A stretch of DNA of 41,249 nt, from positions 1-41,249 of the IMG/VR virus record IMGVR_UViG_3300040801_001750; one strand, 5' to 3'. Below, in pieces: positions 9,342 through 15,850 of this stretch (the stretch's first letter is position 1; every line of letters starts with the position of its first letter). The stretch is from a virus. A model generated the notes under the pieces. It had not been told where the DNA came from. It searched no databases and saw only the letters and a list, made by a program, of their open reading frames with translations. A program made the position numbers and the translations under genes.

Positions 9342-9799
9342 TTTCCCAGGGCGGCCGTTTCGCCTTCTTCGTTCTCTTCGGCGTACTTCTTGAGAATGGC
9401 TTTCTTCCAGCGCGGGTACTTCTTGGCGAAGTCGAGTAGCGCCTTGCCGGTGACCGGGTTGTCGTCGCTGTCCAGCACCTCGCTGCCCTCCGGCAGCTCG
9501 ACTGCGACGAGGATGCGGTCGATCTTCGGCTTGACCTCGTCAAGCCCTTCAAGGTCTTCCTCGGCCTTGGCGACCTGATCTTCGTCCGGCGCTCCGTCAC
9601 GCATGGAGTGCATGAGCTTCATCAACGCATCCCGGCCGGCCTCAATCTTTTCCTGGTCGGACTGCAGCGTTTCGGGATCGATATCGCGGAACTCGACGAT
9701 GATCTGGGCCTTCATGGGCTCGAGGCCGTCGCCGGGCACCTCGACTTCGACCTTTCGCTTATAGGTCGAGGCGATCTTGAGGCGGAAGTTTTTGGCCAT
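9308..9799 (-). CDS. Tail assembly chaperone (gpG-type, unshifted form)
   Basis: A 163-residue acidic protein. The start MAKNFRLKIASTYKR at 9799 is preferred over an in-frame upstream start at 9847 because an AGGAG element lies 9 bases before it. The sequence begins with basic beta strands, followed by an acidic helical region (EEDLEGLDEVKPKIDRILVA) and ends in a Gly/Arg tail. It lies between the tail tube and tape measure genes, the fixed place of the gpG chaperone. The slippery heptamer near codon 152-153 produces the longer gpGT form. As in lambda, a fixed ratio of the two forms would guide tube polymerisation around the tape measure; neither should remain in the virion. Confidence 0.85.
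   Translation of the reverse strand: MAKNFRLKIASTYKRKVEVEVPGDGLEPMKAQIIVEFRDIDPETLQSDQEKIEAGRDALMKLMHSMRDGAPDEDQVAKAEEDLEGLDEVKPKIDRILVAVELPEGSEVLDSDDNPVTGKALLDFAKKYPRWKKAILKKYAEENEEGETAALGNLLRSGGRGRG
9341..9347 (-). promoter_or_regulatory. Programmed -1 ribosomal frameshift site GGGAAAC
   Basis: On the minus strand the zero frame reads ...CTG GGA AAC TTG..., giving a perfect X XXY YYZ heptamer (G GGA AAC). The lambda G-T site is GGGAAAG, differing only in the last base. The site sits 30 bases before the zero-frame stop, and the -1 frame is open for 121 codons beyond it. The downstream 30 bases are very GC-rich (GGGCGGGCGTGGGCGCGGC) and could form a stimulatory structure. Confidence 0.88.
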
Positions 9800-9883
9800 T
9801 GGGTCTATCTCCTCAGTGGTGGTCAGGGCCGCATCAAGCGGCTTCAAACGATGCGGGGCGGCGTGGGCCGCCCCGCAGGTGGA

Positions 9884-10564
9884 TCAGGGGTCGCCGCCCG
9901 CGTCGGGCGGATCGGTACTGCAGTCGCCGCCGTCGCGGCAGTCGCCGGCGTTGTCGATTGGGCCCGGGGAGGCGTCGCGGTCGTCGCCTGGACTGTTCCA
10001 GCGGCCGTCATTGCGGATCTGGTCGCGTCCTGCGTCGTCGCCGTCGGATCCGATGCGGCCGCTGTTGTCGATACGGTCGCCAGCGATCTCGTCGCCCGGG
10101 CTGCCGATGCGGCCGCTGTTGTCGACGCGGTCGCCGTGGATCAGGTCGCCGCCGGCGGTATCGCCTGGCGAACCCATCCGGCCGGAGTTGCTGATCGACG
10201 TATTGCCGCCGGCGTTGTTGACGGCCGATGTGGCGAACTCAACGGCTTGCTGAATGCCGTAGCCCTTGAGTGCCGTGTCGCCGAGAATGCCCAGCGCCTG
10301 GACCCACGGATTCGGGCCCGCCTGGTACTGGCGAATGCCCTCGGTGCCGTCTGGCGCGTACACGGCAAAGCGCTCCACGCCCTGGAGCGTGATCGCCTGC
10401 CCTGCCTGGGCCACGAACTCCACGATGGGCTGGCGCTCGGCTTGGCTGGCTGCCTGGGCTTTGTAGTAGGCCGCCTCGGCCGTAGCGCGGTGGCGGGTGT
10501 GCGTGCAGCCGGCCAGCACGAGGCTGGCCAGTGCAACGAGTAGCAGTGTGCGGATGCGGAACAT
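9884..10564 (-). CDS. Phage lipoprotein with C-terminal 18-residue repeats
   Basis: A 226-residue protein with a signal peptide (MFRIRTLLLVALASLVLAGC) ending in a clear lipobox LAGC; Cys20 would be lipidated and the protein anchored in the outer (or inner) membrane. Residues about 25-110 form a helical, Gln/Ala-rich domain. From about residue 125 come four degenerate copies of an 18-20-residue unit based on DNSGRIGSPGDEIAGDRI, then an Asp/Gly/Cys tail. It lies between the tail tube and chaperone genes in the late operon. Phage lipoproteins expressed late can block receptors (as T5 Llp does) or act at the cell envelope during lysis. That role is only an inference here, and the repeats do not match a family I recognise. 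Confidence 0.75.
   Translation of the reverse strand: MFRIRTLLLVALASLVLAGCTHTRHRATAEAAYYKAQAASQAERQPIVEFVAQAGQAITLQGVERFAVYAPDGTEGIRQYQAGPNPWVQALGILGDTALKGYGIQQAVEFATSAVNNAGGNTSISNSGRMGSPGDTAGGDLIHGDRVDNSGRIGSPGDEIAGDRIDNSGRIGSDGDDAGRDQIRNDGRWNSPGDDRDASPGPIDNAGDCRDGGDCSTDPPDAGGDP
9956..10192 (-). repeat. Degenerate tandem 54-bp repeats inside the lipoprotein gene
   Basis: Residues about 125-203 of the lipoprotein hold four imperfect units with core N-S/D-G-R-I/M/W-G/N-S-P/D-GD. The two central copies (DNSGRIGSPGDEIAGDRI and DNSGRIGSDGDDAGRDQI) are the most alike. On the plus strand the repeat shows as recurring gccgctgttgtcgat blocks. The spacing and Asp/Gly content suggest a regular, possibly Ca-binding or beta-solenoid, rod. 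Confidence 0.7.
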
Positions 10565-10576
10565 GTCAGCGCCGCC

Positions 10577-11521
10577 TTACGAGCTGCTGCCGAAGCGCAG
10601 CAGGTAGTCGTCGTTGCCGGCGTCCGGCAGCAGCCGGATGGGAATATCCCACACGCGAAGGCCGTCTAGCTCCGCATTCTGCGGTTCGCCGATCTGCACG
10701 CTCGGCGCCTCGAGCGCGAGGTCCTTGGCCGCCGTACCGGTCACGTAGTCGACCAGCAGCGTCTGCAGCGTCTGGTTCTGCGCCAGCGACCGGATGTTGG
10801 CCGTGGCGTTCAGCGGCCGGTAGACGCGGAGCGTGCCGGTCACCGCCCGGGCCGACTGGCGGCTGATCGTGGCCTCCGTGTGATAGGCGAGCGCCAGGTT
10901 AATACCCGGATCCAGGCTCAGGCTCACCGCCTCGAGCGCCACGCCGCCGAGCTCGACGGTCATGTTGGCCTCGACGCCCACGATGGGCGACTGGAAGGCG
11001 CTCAGGTCGTCGGTCGGAACCGACTCCTCGACAGCGCCCTCGACCTTGCCCATCAATTCGATACCCGCCTTGGGGAAGTCATTGATGGCCAGGTCGATCG
11101 ACGTGAGCCGGCCTCGGCCACCGACCGCCTGCAGCGTCTCACCACCGTGGTAGAAAAAGAACGTCGCCGACGGAAAGCCGTTGAGCACCGGCGTGTATTC
11201 GGCGTTGGCGGGCGGTCCTGCGTTGAGGGCTTCGGTGTGCCCCATGTTGCGCAGAAGGTCGCCGACCGGGGCGGCGTCGCCCGCGGTGGACGCACCGGCC
11301 AGCTCGATCTCGCCGGTGACCATCACGCGTCGGCGAACCGGCACGTAAGGTCGGGCACCGCCGGCGGGGCGATCGAGGTTGCGCTCGATCTGGTCAACCG
11401 AGATCTGACCCTCGCCGTTGAGAATCTGGACAGCGTCGGCCTCGGCCAGGGATTCGGCCGTGCCCTCCACCGATTCGATCTTGTGGCGCAGCGCGCGCAG
11501 GTCAAAGATATCGAGAGGCAT
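10577..11521 (-). CDS. Major tail tube protein
   Basis: A 314-residue protein beginning MPLDIFDLRALRHKIESVEG. The sequence is beta-rich (RRRVMVTGEIELAG, then ATFFFYHGGETLQAVGG) as expected for siphovirus tube proteins with a DUF-type tube fold. The gene is long for a minimal tube and may carry an extra surface domain. It lies between head-completion genes and the chaperone/tape measure genes, the fixed place of the tube gene in B3/D3112-type phages. The absence of a tail sheath gene nearby supports a non-contractile tail. Confidence 0.8.
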   Translation of the reverse strand: MPLDIFDLRALRHKIESVEGTAESLAEADAVQILNGEGQISVDQIERNLDRPAGGARPYVPVRRRVMVTGEIELAGASTAGDAAPVGDLLRNMGHTEALNAGPPANAEYTPVLNGFPSATFFFYHGGETLQAVGGRGRLTSIDLAINDFPKAGIELMGKVEGAVEESVPTDDLSAFQSPIVGVEANMTVELGGVALEAVSLSLDPGINLALAYHTEATISRQSARAVTGTLRVYRPLNATANIRSLAQNQTLQTLLVDYVTGTAAKDLALEAPSVQIGEPQNAELDGLRVWDIPIRLLPDAGNDDYLLRFGSSS

Positions 11522-11524
11522 GAC

Positions 11525-11764
11525 TTACTCCTTTTCGCCCTTGCCGGGCATCTGGCTGACGTTGCTGCCGGAGGACTTCGAGTCCTTTGCAGCGCCTTTG
11601 CTATCGGCCTTCTCGGCCTTTGCCTCCGCCTCGCGGCGCGCGGTCTTGCCCGGATCGGGCTTCTGCGGCTTGTCCAGCCGTGTGAAGCTGCCGTCCTTGT
11701 TGCGGCGGTAGCTGCCACCGTCCGCCGGCGGCGGGCTCGGTCGTTTCTTGTCGGTCTTCGGCAT
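11525..11764 (-). CDS. Small Lys/Ser-rich hypothetical protein
   Basis: A 79-residue, very charged, low-complexity protein (MPKTDKKRPSPPPADGGSYR, then Lys/Ala/Ser repeats). It starts at ATG 11764, with the tail tube start 3 bases after its stop and the tail terminator gene 9 bases upstream. No fold or motif is evident, and it is probably disordered. Position suggests a head-tail joining or tube-associated role, comparable to the short gp38-like proteins in this place in Mu. That is a positional guess only. Confidence 0.6.
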   Translation of the reverse strand: MPKTDKKRPSPPPADGGSYRRNKDGSFTRLDKPQKPDPGKTARREAEAKAEKADSKGAAKDSKSSGSNVSQMPGKGEKE

Positions 11765-11773
11765 GGGGTGCTC

Positions 11774-12226
11774 CTATGTCCTGATGTGGTATTCAGCGGC
11801 GTAGGCGTCCTGCCACCACAGAACGCCGTCTTTGAATTTCAGTAGCTGCCCGCCGGTCAGCCGAGTGGTTGTGCCGTTGCCATCCGGGTGGGCCCAGCCC
11901 AGCACTGCGGTGCGCACCTCGCGGATGCGCTGGGTCAGCTCGTCGGCCCGCGCTGCGCCGCGCTGAGCGGCCCGGTAGTCGCGCACGGCAATCACGATTC
12001 CCCAGCCGCCGGATACCGGCTGAATAAACCGACCGGTCGCGCTGGTTGGTTGCCTGGCCGAGTCCTTCGCCAGCAGCACATAGCCGGCAGGCGTCGTCGG
12101 CGCCTTGGCTTTCTCGGCCGCTTCCAGGTCGGCCGCGCCGCTGATCTCGCGCCATTCCTTCGGCAGCTCGGCTTCGAGGCGCTCGATGATCGGCGTCAGC
12201 GACAGCGGGCCCAGGACGGCGCTCAT
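11774..12226 (-). CDS. Tail terminator / Gp37-like tail completion protein
   Basis: A 150-residue protein (MSAVLGPLSLTPIIERLEAE) with the pattern of Mu gp37 / phage tail terminator proteins: an N-terminal helix, then a strand-rich domain with GGWGIVIAVRDYR and a long helix with TQRIREVRTAVLGW, ending in a FKDGVLWWQDAYAAEYHIRT strand. In this family a ring of the protein caps the tail tube and makes the joint with the head. Its ATG overlaps the stop of the DUF1320 gene (12223-12226), indicating translational coupling within the head-tail connector genes. Confidence 0.75.
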   Translation of the reverse strand: MSAVLGPLSLTPIIERLEAELPKEWREISGAADLEAAEKAKAPTTPAGYVLLAKDSARQPTSATGRFIQPVSGGWGIVIAVRDYRAAQRGAARADELTQRIREVRTAVLGWAHPDGNGTTTRLTGGQLLKFKDGVLWWQDAYAAEYHIRT

Positions 12227-12717
12227 ACGTACCCATTGCTCTCACCTCGGCGCCAGCGCACATCGGAGCTCTCAAACTCAGGTGTGCCGGCCTTGGTGCT
12301 CTTGGGCTCGTCGACGCCCAGGCTCATGCGGCCGTCGCGCACGGTCTCGAGCGTGCGGATTGCGTCCTTGTATCGGCGCTGGATGTCTTCGGTGGCTGCG
12401 TCGTCGTGCAGGTGGTACCGCGCGATGTTGGCCGCCAGGCGCTTGATCAGCGTCGGCACCGGGCTGCTCGGCAGCTTGTAGCGGTGGCCGATGTAGCCAT
12501 CCACCTCCTGGCCGGCATCACTGATGGCTTCGTCGATGCGCTTGACGCCGGCTTCGGCCGCGTCGATTTCGTCCTGGGCCCAGGCGCTGGTGTCCTCTTC
12601 GAGGATCACCGCGCGAAAGAGCTGCGGGTCGACGCGCGACATCGATCGAGGCGGAGCGACTTGCGCCAGCTCCGACTCGTCGAAGCGTTCCATCAGTTCG
12701 GCGGCGGTGAGGTACAT
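12223..12717 (-). CDS. DUF1320 head-tail adaptor (Mu gp36-like)
   Basis: A 164-residue protein starting MYLTAAELMERFDESELAQV, the typical opening of DUF1320 (Mu gp36) proteins. A helical core follows with EVDGYIGHRYKLP and an IKRLAANIARYHLHDD motif that is highly typical of the family. These proteins form the adaptor ring under the portal. It is longer than minimal members because of an insert near residues 25-60. It sits between the gp35-like gene and the tail terminator gene, in the same order as in Mu. Confidence 0.85.
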   Translation of the reverse strand: MYLTAAELMERFDESELAQVAPPRSMSRVDPQLFRAVILEEDTSAWAQDEIDAAEAGVKRIDEAISDAGQEVDGYIGHRYKLPSSPVPTLIKRLAANIARYHLHDDAATEDIQRRYKDAIRTLETVRDGRMSLGVDEPKSTKAGTPEFESSDVRWRRGESNGYV

Positions 12718-12719
12718 GG

Positions 12720-13304
12720 TCAGACCGTCAGGCGATCAGCCAACTTCTTGACCTTGGCCTCGCCCAGGCCGCTGACGACCTCAAGCTCAGGCAGGGCCTT
12801 GAACGGCTGCTTGTCGCGCCGCTGCACGATGGCCTTGGCGATTTCCTCGCCGATGCCGCTCACGGCGGCCAGCTCCTCGGCGCTGGCGGTGTTCACATTG
12901 ACCTTGCCGGCGCCACCCTTCTTGCCGGAGGACTTGCCGGAGGACTCCCCGGCGCCTTTCGACGCCGGATCATCGCCCTTGCCGGCTGCTGAGGAGTTGC
13001 CAGCCGACTTGCCGCCGTTGCCCTTGTTGCCGGCCGCCTTGTCGTTGGCGGTCTTCTTCGGATTCTTGGGCGGCGCCGGCTCCAGGGAGGCGAGAATCTT
13101 CTTCGCCTCGTCGGCCGGCACGTCCTCGACCTCGAGGAAACGCTGCTCGCTGCGAATGGCCTTCGCCTGGTCCTTGGTGAGATCCGGCTCGACACCTTCG
13201 GGGAGGTTGTCGTCGGGCTCGGTCAGGGTGCGGACCTGCTGCGAGAACTCGTGGCCGCCCCGGAAGAACCGGGGCTTGCGCTTGGCAGTGTGTACTCGAA
13301 TCAT
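12720..13304 (-). CDS. Mu gp35-like protein fused to a ComEA-type helix-hairpin-helix domain
   Basis: A 194-residue protein with three parts. Residues 1-75 (MIRVHTAKRKPRFFRGGHEF through a VEDVPADEAKK helix) resemble the FluMu gp35/HI1506 family. Residues about 80-135 are a Gly/Ser/Lys-rich linker. Residues about 136-194 are a tandem helix-hairpin-helix: KVNVNTASAEELAAVSGIGE and LEVVSGLGEAKVKKLADRL fit the ComEA DNA-binding pattern closely. Mu gp35 follows the capsid gene and is thought to act in the head-tail region. A DNA-binding tail here could contact the last packaged DNA. That role is inferred. Confidence 0.78.
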   Translation of the reverse strand: MIRVHTAKRKPRFFRGGHEFSQQVRTLTEPDDNLPEGVEPDLTKDQAKAIRSEQRFLEVEDVPADEAKKILASLEPAPPKNPKKTANDKAAGNKGNGGKSAGNSSAAGKGDDPASKGAGESSGKSSGKKGGAGKVNVNTASAEELAAVSGIGEEIAKAIVQRRDKQPFKALPELEVVSGLGEAKVKKLADRLTV

Positions 13305-13315
13305 CGGATCAGCCC

Positions 13316-14197
13316 TCAGTCGAGCCAGGGCGTTTCGATGATCTCGACCGCCTTGTAGAGGGTGTTGCCTTCGCCGCCGCTGCCGACCTGGCGATTGAAT
13401 AGGCTCTCGGCCTCGTCCAGGCGGCTGGGGCCGACCAGGATGTGGGTCGGGCGTGAGTTCAGCGGACGACCCTCGTCGGACTTGAAGGCCTTCATGGCCG
13501 CGCGGTGGCTCTTGAAGTTCGCCGCGCTCAGGTCGGCCTCACTGGCGAAGGCCAGCTGCCAGAAGCCGTAGCCCGCCGCACCGCGGCCGTCGACGCCGTA
13601 GCGGTAGGTGTCGCGCATGAACACCGCCTCGTCGTCCGAGCGGGTCATCGAGACCAGGTCGTAGTCCTTGCGGCGCTGGAAGATGAACGGCTTCAGCGGC
13701 CGGCGCAGGTCGAGCAGGATCCACGGATTGCCCGAACCGGACTGGACGTTCGCCACGGTGCCGTTGCCGACCGGATGGTCGGAATCGAAGAACGGCTGGC
13801 CGTCGTAGCAAAGGCCGGTCGTGAAGCCCTTGACCACCGCCTCGAAGACGAGCTCGTCAGGGTGGGTCGCTGCGGCAAAGCCCATTTCCTGCATCATGGG
13901 CGAGTAGACGCCGAACTGGTCGTCCTCGATGTCGTCGCGCTTGACCTCGACCGACGCCTCGAACTTGCGGTTCGGCAGCCGGTAGGCCTCGGCGGCCATC
14001 TTGTGCAGCGTTCGATCGCCGATCCACTCCCGAAGGCGCGGGAACTGGCCCAGCCAGCCGTAGAGGTTCTCGGCCGTCATCGACGGCACCAGGGTGGCCA
14101 CCTGGTTCCACATCGGCTCGGCCGAGCGGAAACCGGTGTTGAAGTCGTTGCGGAACCCGACGAACAGGTCGCGCAGCGTTTGGGAATTCAGAATCAT
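13316..14197 (-). CDS. Major capsid protein (Mu gpT-like)
   Basis: A 293-residue protein starting MILNSQTLRDLFVGFRNDFN. It shows the Mu gpT family signature in order: an N-terminal LFVGFRNDFNTGFR element, LYGWLGQFPRLREWIGDR, a KFEASVEVKRDDIEDDQFGVY strand pair, then GQPFFDSDHPVGNG. The fold is HK97-type. Length is close to Mu gpT (about 300 residues). The order protease/scaffold, cement, capsid is normal for Mu-like phages. No N-terminal delta domain is visible, consistent with the use of a separate scaffold encoded in the protease gene. Confidence 0.92.
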   Translation of the reverse strand: MILNSQTLRDLFVGFRNDFNTGFRSAEPMWNQVATLVPSMTAENLYGWLGQFPRLREWIGDRTLHKMAAEAYRLPNRKFEASVEVKRDDIEDDQFGVYSPMMQEMGFAAATHPDELVFEAVVKGFTTGLCYDGQPFFDSDHPVGNGTVANVQSGSGNPWILLDLRRPLKPFIFQRRKDYDLVSMTRSDDEAVFMRDTYRYGVDGRGAAGYGFWQLAFASEADLSAANFKSHRAAMKAFKSDEGRPLNSRPTHILVGPSRLDEAESLFNRQVGSGGEGNTLYKAVEIIETPWLD

Positions 14198-14211
14198 GTT
14201 CGATGCTCCTG

Positions 14212-14616
14212 TCAGTCGATGCGGACCCAGACGCCGTCGGAATCGACGTCGGTGATGGTGCCGGCGGCCGAGCGCGAGCCCGTGTCGTCGGTTAGCGCAA
14301 CCGTCTCGTCGTCGACGATGTAGGCGGTCGAGCCGATATCGGTGATGCCGATCTCGTCGGCGCCGGCAGAGTTGTTGAACCGGAACGTGCCCTTGCGGAC
14401 CGTCACGGTGAGGTCGCCGTCGGCGCCGCCGGTGTTGTCCTTGGCCTCCTCCGCACGACCATCGGCCGTCAGGCCGGTGGCGGCGCTGCCCGGGGCGGCG
14501 TAGCCGTCGGCATCGAGCACAACCAGGGCGCCCTGGTGGATCACCGCGCCGGCGGCAACCGCGCGGCCGTATTCGTCGTTCTCCCGACGAGGGGTGTTTC
14601 GATCGCGGGTCAACAT
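14212..14616 (-). CDS. Capsid cement / decoration protein (DUF2190-like)
   Basis: A 134-residue protein, MLTRDRNTPRRENDEYGRAV, followed by a small beta-barrel pattern with VIHQGALVVLDADGYAAPGS, a VRKGTFRFNN strand and IGSTAYIVDDETVALTDDTG. This is the pattern of DUF2190 or similar decoration proteins that stabilise expanded capsids. It lies between the protease gene (7-base overlap) and the capsid gene, as in many B3- and BcepMu-type phages. Confidence 0.75.
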   Translation of the reverse strand: MLTRDRNTPRRENDEYGRAVAAGAVIHQGALVVLDADGYAAPGSAATGLTADGRAEEAKDNTGGADGDLTVTVRKGTFRFNNSAGADEIGITDIGSTAYIVDDETVALTDDTGSRSAAGTITDVDSDGVWVRID

Positions 14617-15161
14617 GCCTGCGTCTCCTCCGTGTCCTTGAGCTGCTTGGCGTACTCAGCCGGGTCCTGGCCGAGCTGATTGCAGATGGCCATCTGGCCT
14701 TCGGTCAGGCCGTGTTCGTTCTTCGTCCGGGGCGCCTCGCCGCCGGACTGATCGCCGCGCAGGCCGGCAATCGGTTCGGCCTTCTCCAGGTACTGAGTGA
14801 GCGCGGCGAAGTCCTTCTTGCCCAGGTTGGTGGCCCAATCCTTCATGGCTGGCACCAGGCGCCCGTCCTCGAGCGCGGCGTCGACCAAGGCAGCCACCTT
14901 GTCGCCGGTGACCGTCTGGCTCAGCGCGGCAACCTGGTCGCGCAGGTCGTTGACGACCTCGACCGGCACGAACTTCGACGGATCCGGATCGCCGCCTTCG
15001 GCTTCGATCTGTTGATTCGCCGCGGCGAGCTTGTTCTCCAGGTCGGCCGTGCCGTCCTTGAGCTCGGCGCGCTCCGAGACAACCTGCTTGCATGCGGCAA
15101 GCACGTCGTCGTCCTTGGCGTCCTCGGCCAGGCCGAGCGCCTTGCGGATTTCCTTGTCCAC
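14610..15161 (-). CDS. Nested head scaffold protein (Mu gpZ-like, internal start)
   Basis: Within the protease gene an in-frame GTG at 15161 is preceded by AGGAGG with a five-base spacer (AGGAGGATCACGTG on the minus strand), a far better ribosome site than expected by chance. Starting here gives a 183-residue protein (first residues MDKEIRKALGLAEDAKDDDV) that contains only the helical scaffold part. In Mu the scaffold gpZ is made from an internal start in gene I in just this way. The site therefore supports production of free scaffold in excess over protease. Confidence 0.75.
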   Translation of the reverse strand: MDKEIRKALGLAEDAKDDDVLAACKQVVSERAELKDGTADLENKLAAANQQIEAEGGDPDPSKFVPVEVVNDLRDQVAALSQTVTGDKVAALVDAALEDGRLVPAMKDWATNLGKKDFAALTQYLEKAEPIAGLRGDQSGGEAPRTKNEHGLTEGQMAICNQLGQDPAEYAKQLKDTEETQAC

Positions 15162-15677
15162 GTGATCCTCCTGGGGGTGTGCAATTTGACTGGCAGCGGC
15201 ACGGAGAACCGGCTCCATGCCGTCGATGCTCGGGGCATTAGTGAGGGCTGCATTGAACAGCCCGGTGACGGTGCCGGACTTGTCGTAGAAGAAGACCGGG
15301 CTGATGTAGAGGTACTCGCCGGCCTCGATCGCGTTCTTGGCCGCAGCGGTCCATTCCACGTCGGTCGCCCACAGCGCGCCGTCGCGGATCTCCAGGCCGG
15401 CCCCGCTGAACCAGGCAGCGGCCGGCGCGGGCTTGCCGTTCTCCTTCGACCGGAGAGTCTGGTGCTCGTAGTCGATCGAGAGCTTGGTCTGTCGCTGACG
15501 CAGATCAGCCAACCAGCTTGCGGCCGCCTGTTCGTCCAGCTGCCAGTGCGGCGCATCGGCCGGGCGGCCGTCCACGCCCCGGAAAGGCCCGGCCGGCATC
15601 AGCTGGATCTCACGAGACGCCGCCCGCACCTCGAAGGCGCAGGCGGCTAGATTCAATTTCAGGCGGGAAGTTGCCAT
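14610..15677 (-). CDS. Prohead protease with C-terminal scaffold (Mu gpI-like)
   Basis: A 355-residue protein. Residues about 1-165 match the Mu gpI protease family: QLMPAGPFRGVDGRP near the start, LSIDYEHQTL containing the conserved His, then AAWFSGAGLEIRDGALWATD and EYLYISPVFFYDKSGTVTGL with the conserved YISPVF motif. The rest is a charged helical scaffold region (ELKDGTADLENKLAAANQQI). The family cleaves scaffold and its own C-terminus during prohead maturation. The gene starts at ATG 15677, next to a hairpin (15678-15695), and begins the second half of the head operon after the accessory island. Confidence 0.9.
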   Translation of the reverse strand: MATSRLKLNLAACAFEVRAASREIQLMPAGPFRGVDGRPADAPHWQLDEQAAASWLADLRQRQTKLSIDYEHQTLRSKENGKPAPAAAWFSGAGLEIRDGALWATDVEWTAAAKNAIEAGEYLYISPVFFYDKSGTVTGLFNAALTNAPSIDGMEPVLRAAASQIAHPQEDHVDKEIRKALGLAEDAKDDDVLAACKQVVSERAELKDGTADLENKLAAANQQIEAEGGDPDPSKFVPVEVVNDLRDQVAALSQTVTGDKVAALVDAALEDGRLVPAMKDWATNLGKKDFAALTQYLEKAEPIAGLRGDQSGGEAPRTKNEHGLTEGQMAICNQLGQDPAEYAKQLKDTEETQAC

Positions 15678-15850
15678 GCCCCGAATGATCGGGGCCGGAG
15701 GGGATCAGTTGTATACGACGCGTGTCGCTAAGGAGATTCGGGCAGGGCTGCGGTGGCGCGCAGCGTTTTAATCATATACCAGCGAGCGGGAATTTGCGCC
15801 AAAGGGCAGCGCCTAGTAGATTATCGGGTCCATTGCATCAAGGGGATAGA
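15678..15850. promoter_or_regulatory. Divergent control region between protease operon and exported-protein gene
   Basis: This 173-bp gap holds no gene. For the minus-strand head genes there is a TATACA (-10-like) near 15711-15716 with no convincing -35, as expected for an activator-dependent late promoter, and a 7-bp stem with ATGA loop (15678-15695) touching the protease ATG. An inverted repeat GCTGCG...CGCAGC (15747-15764) lies between the two directions. For the plus-strand gene a weak sigma-70-like pair is TTTGCG (15793-15798) and TAGATT (15817-15822), 18 bp apart, followed by AGGGG five to six bases before the ATG at 15851. All assignments are by eye. Confidence 0.4.

Noticed and set aside
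14712-15650. 312-codon plus-strand frame over the protease gene
   Set aside because: Antisense shadow of the protease/scaffold gene, with no start context or motif.
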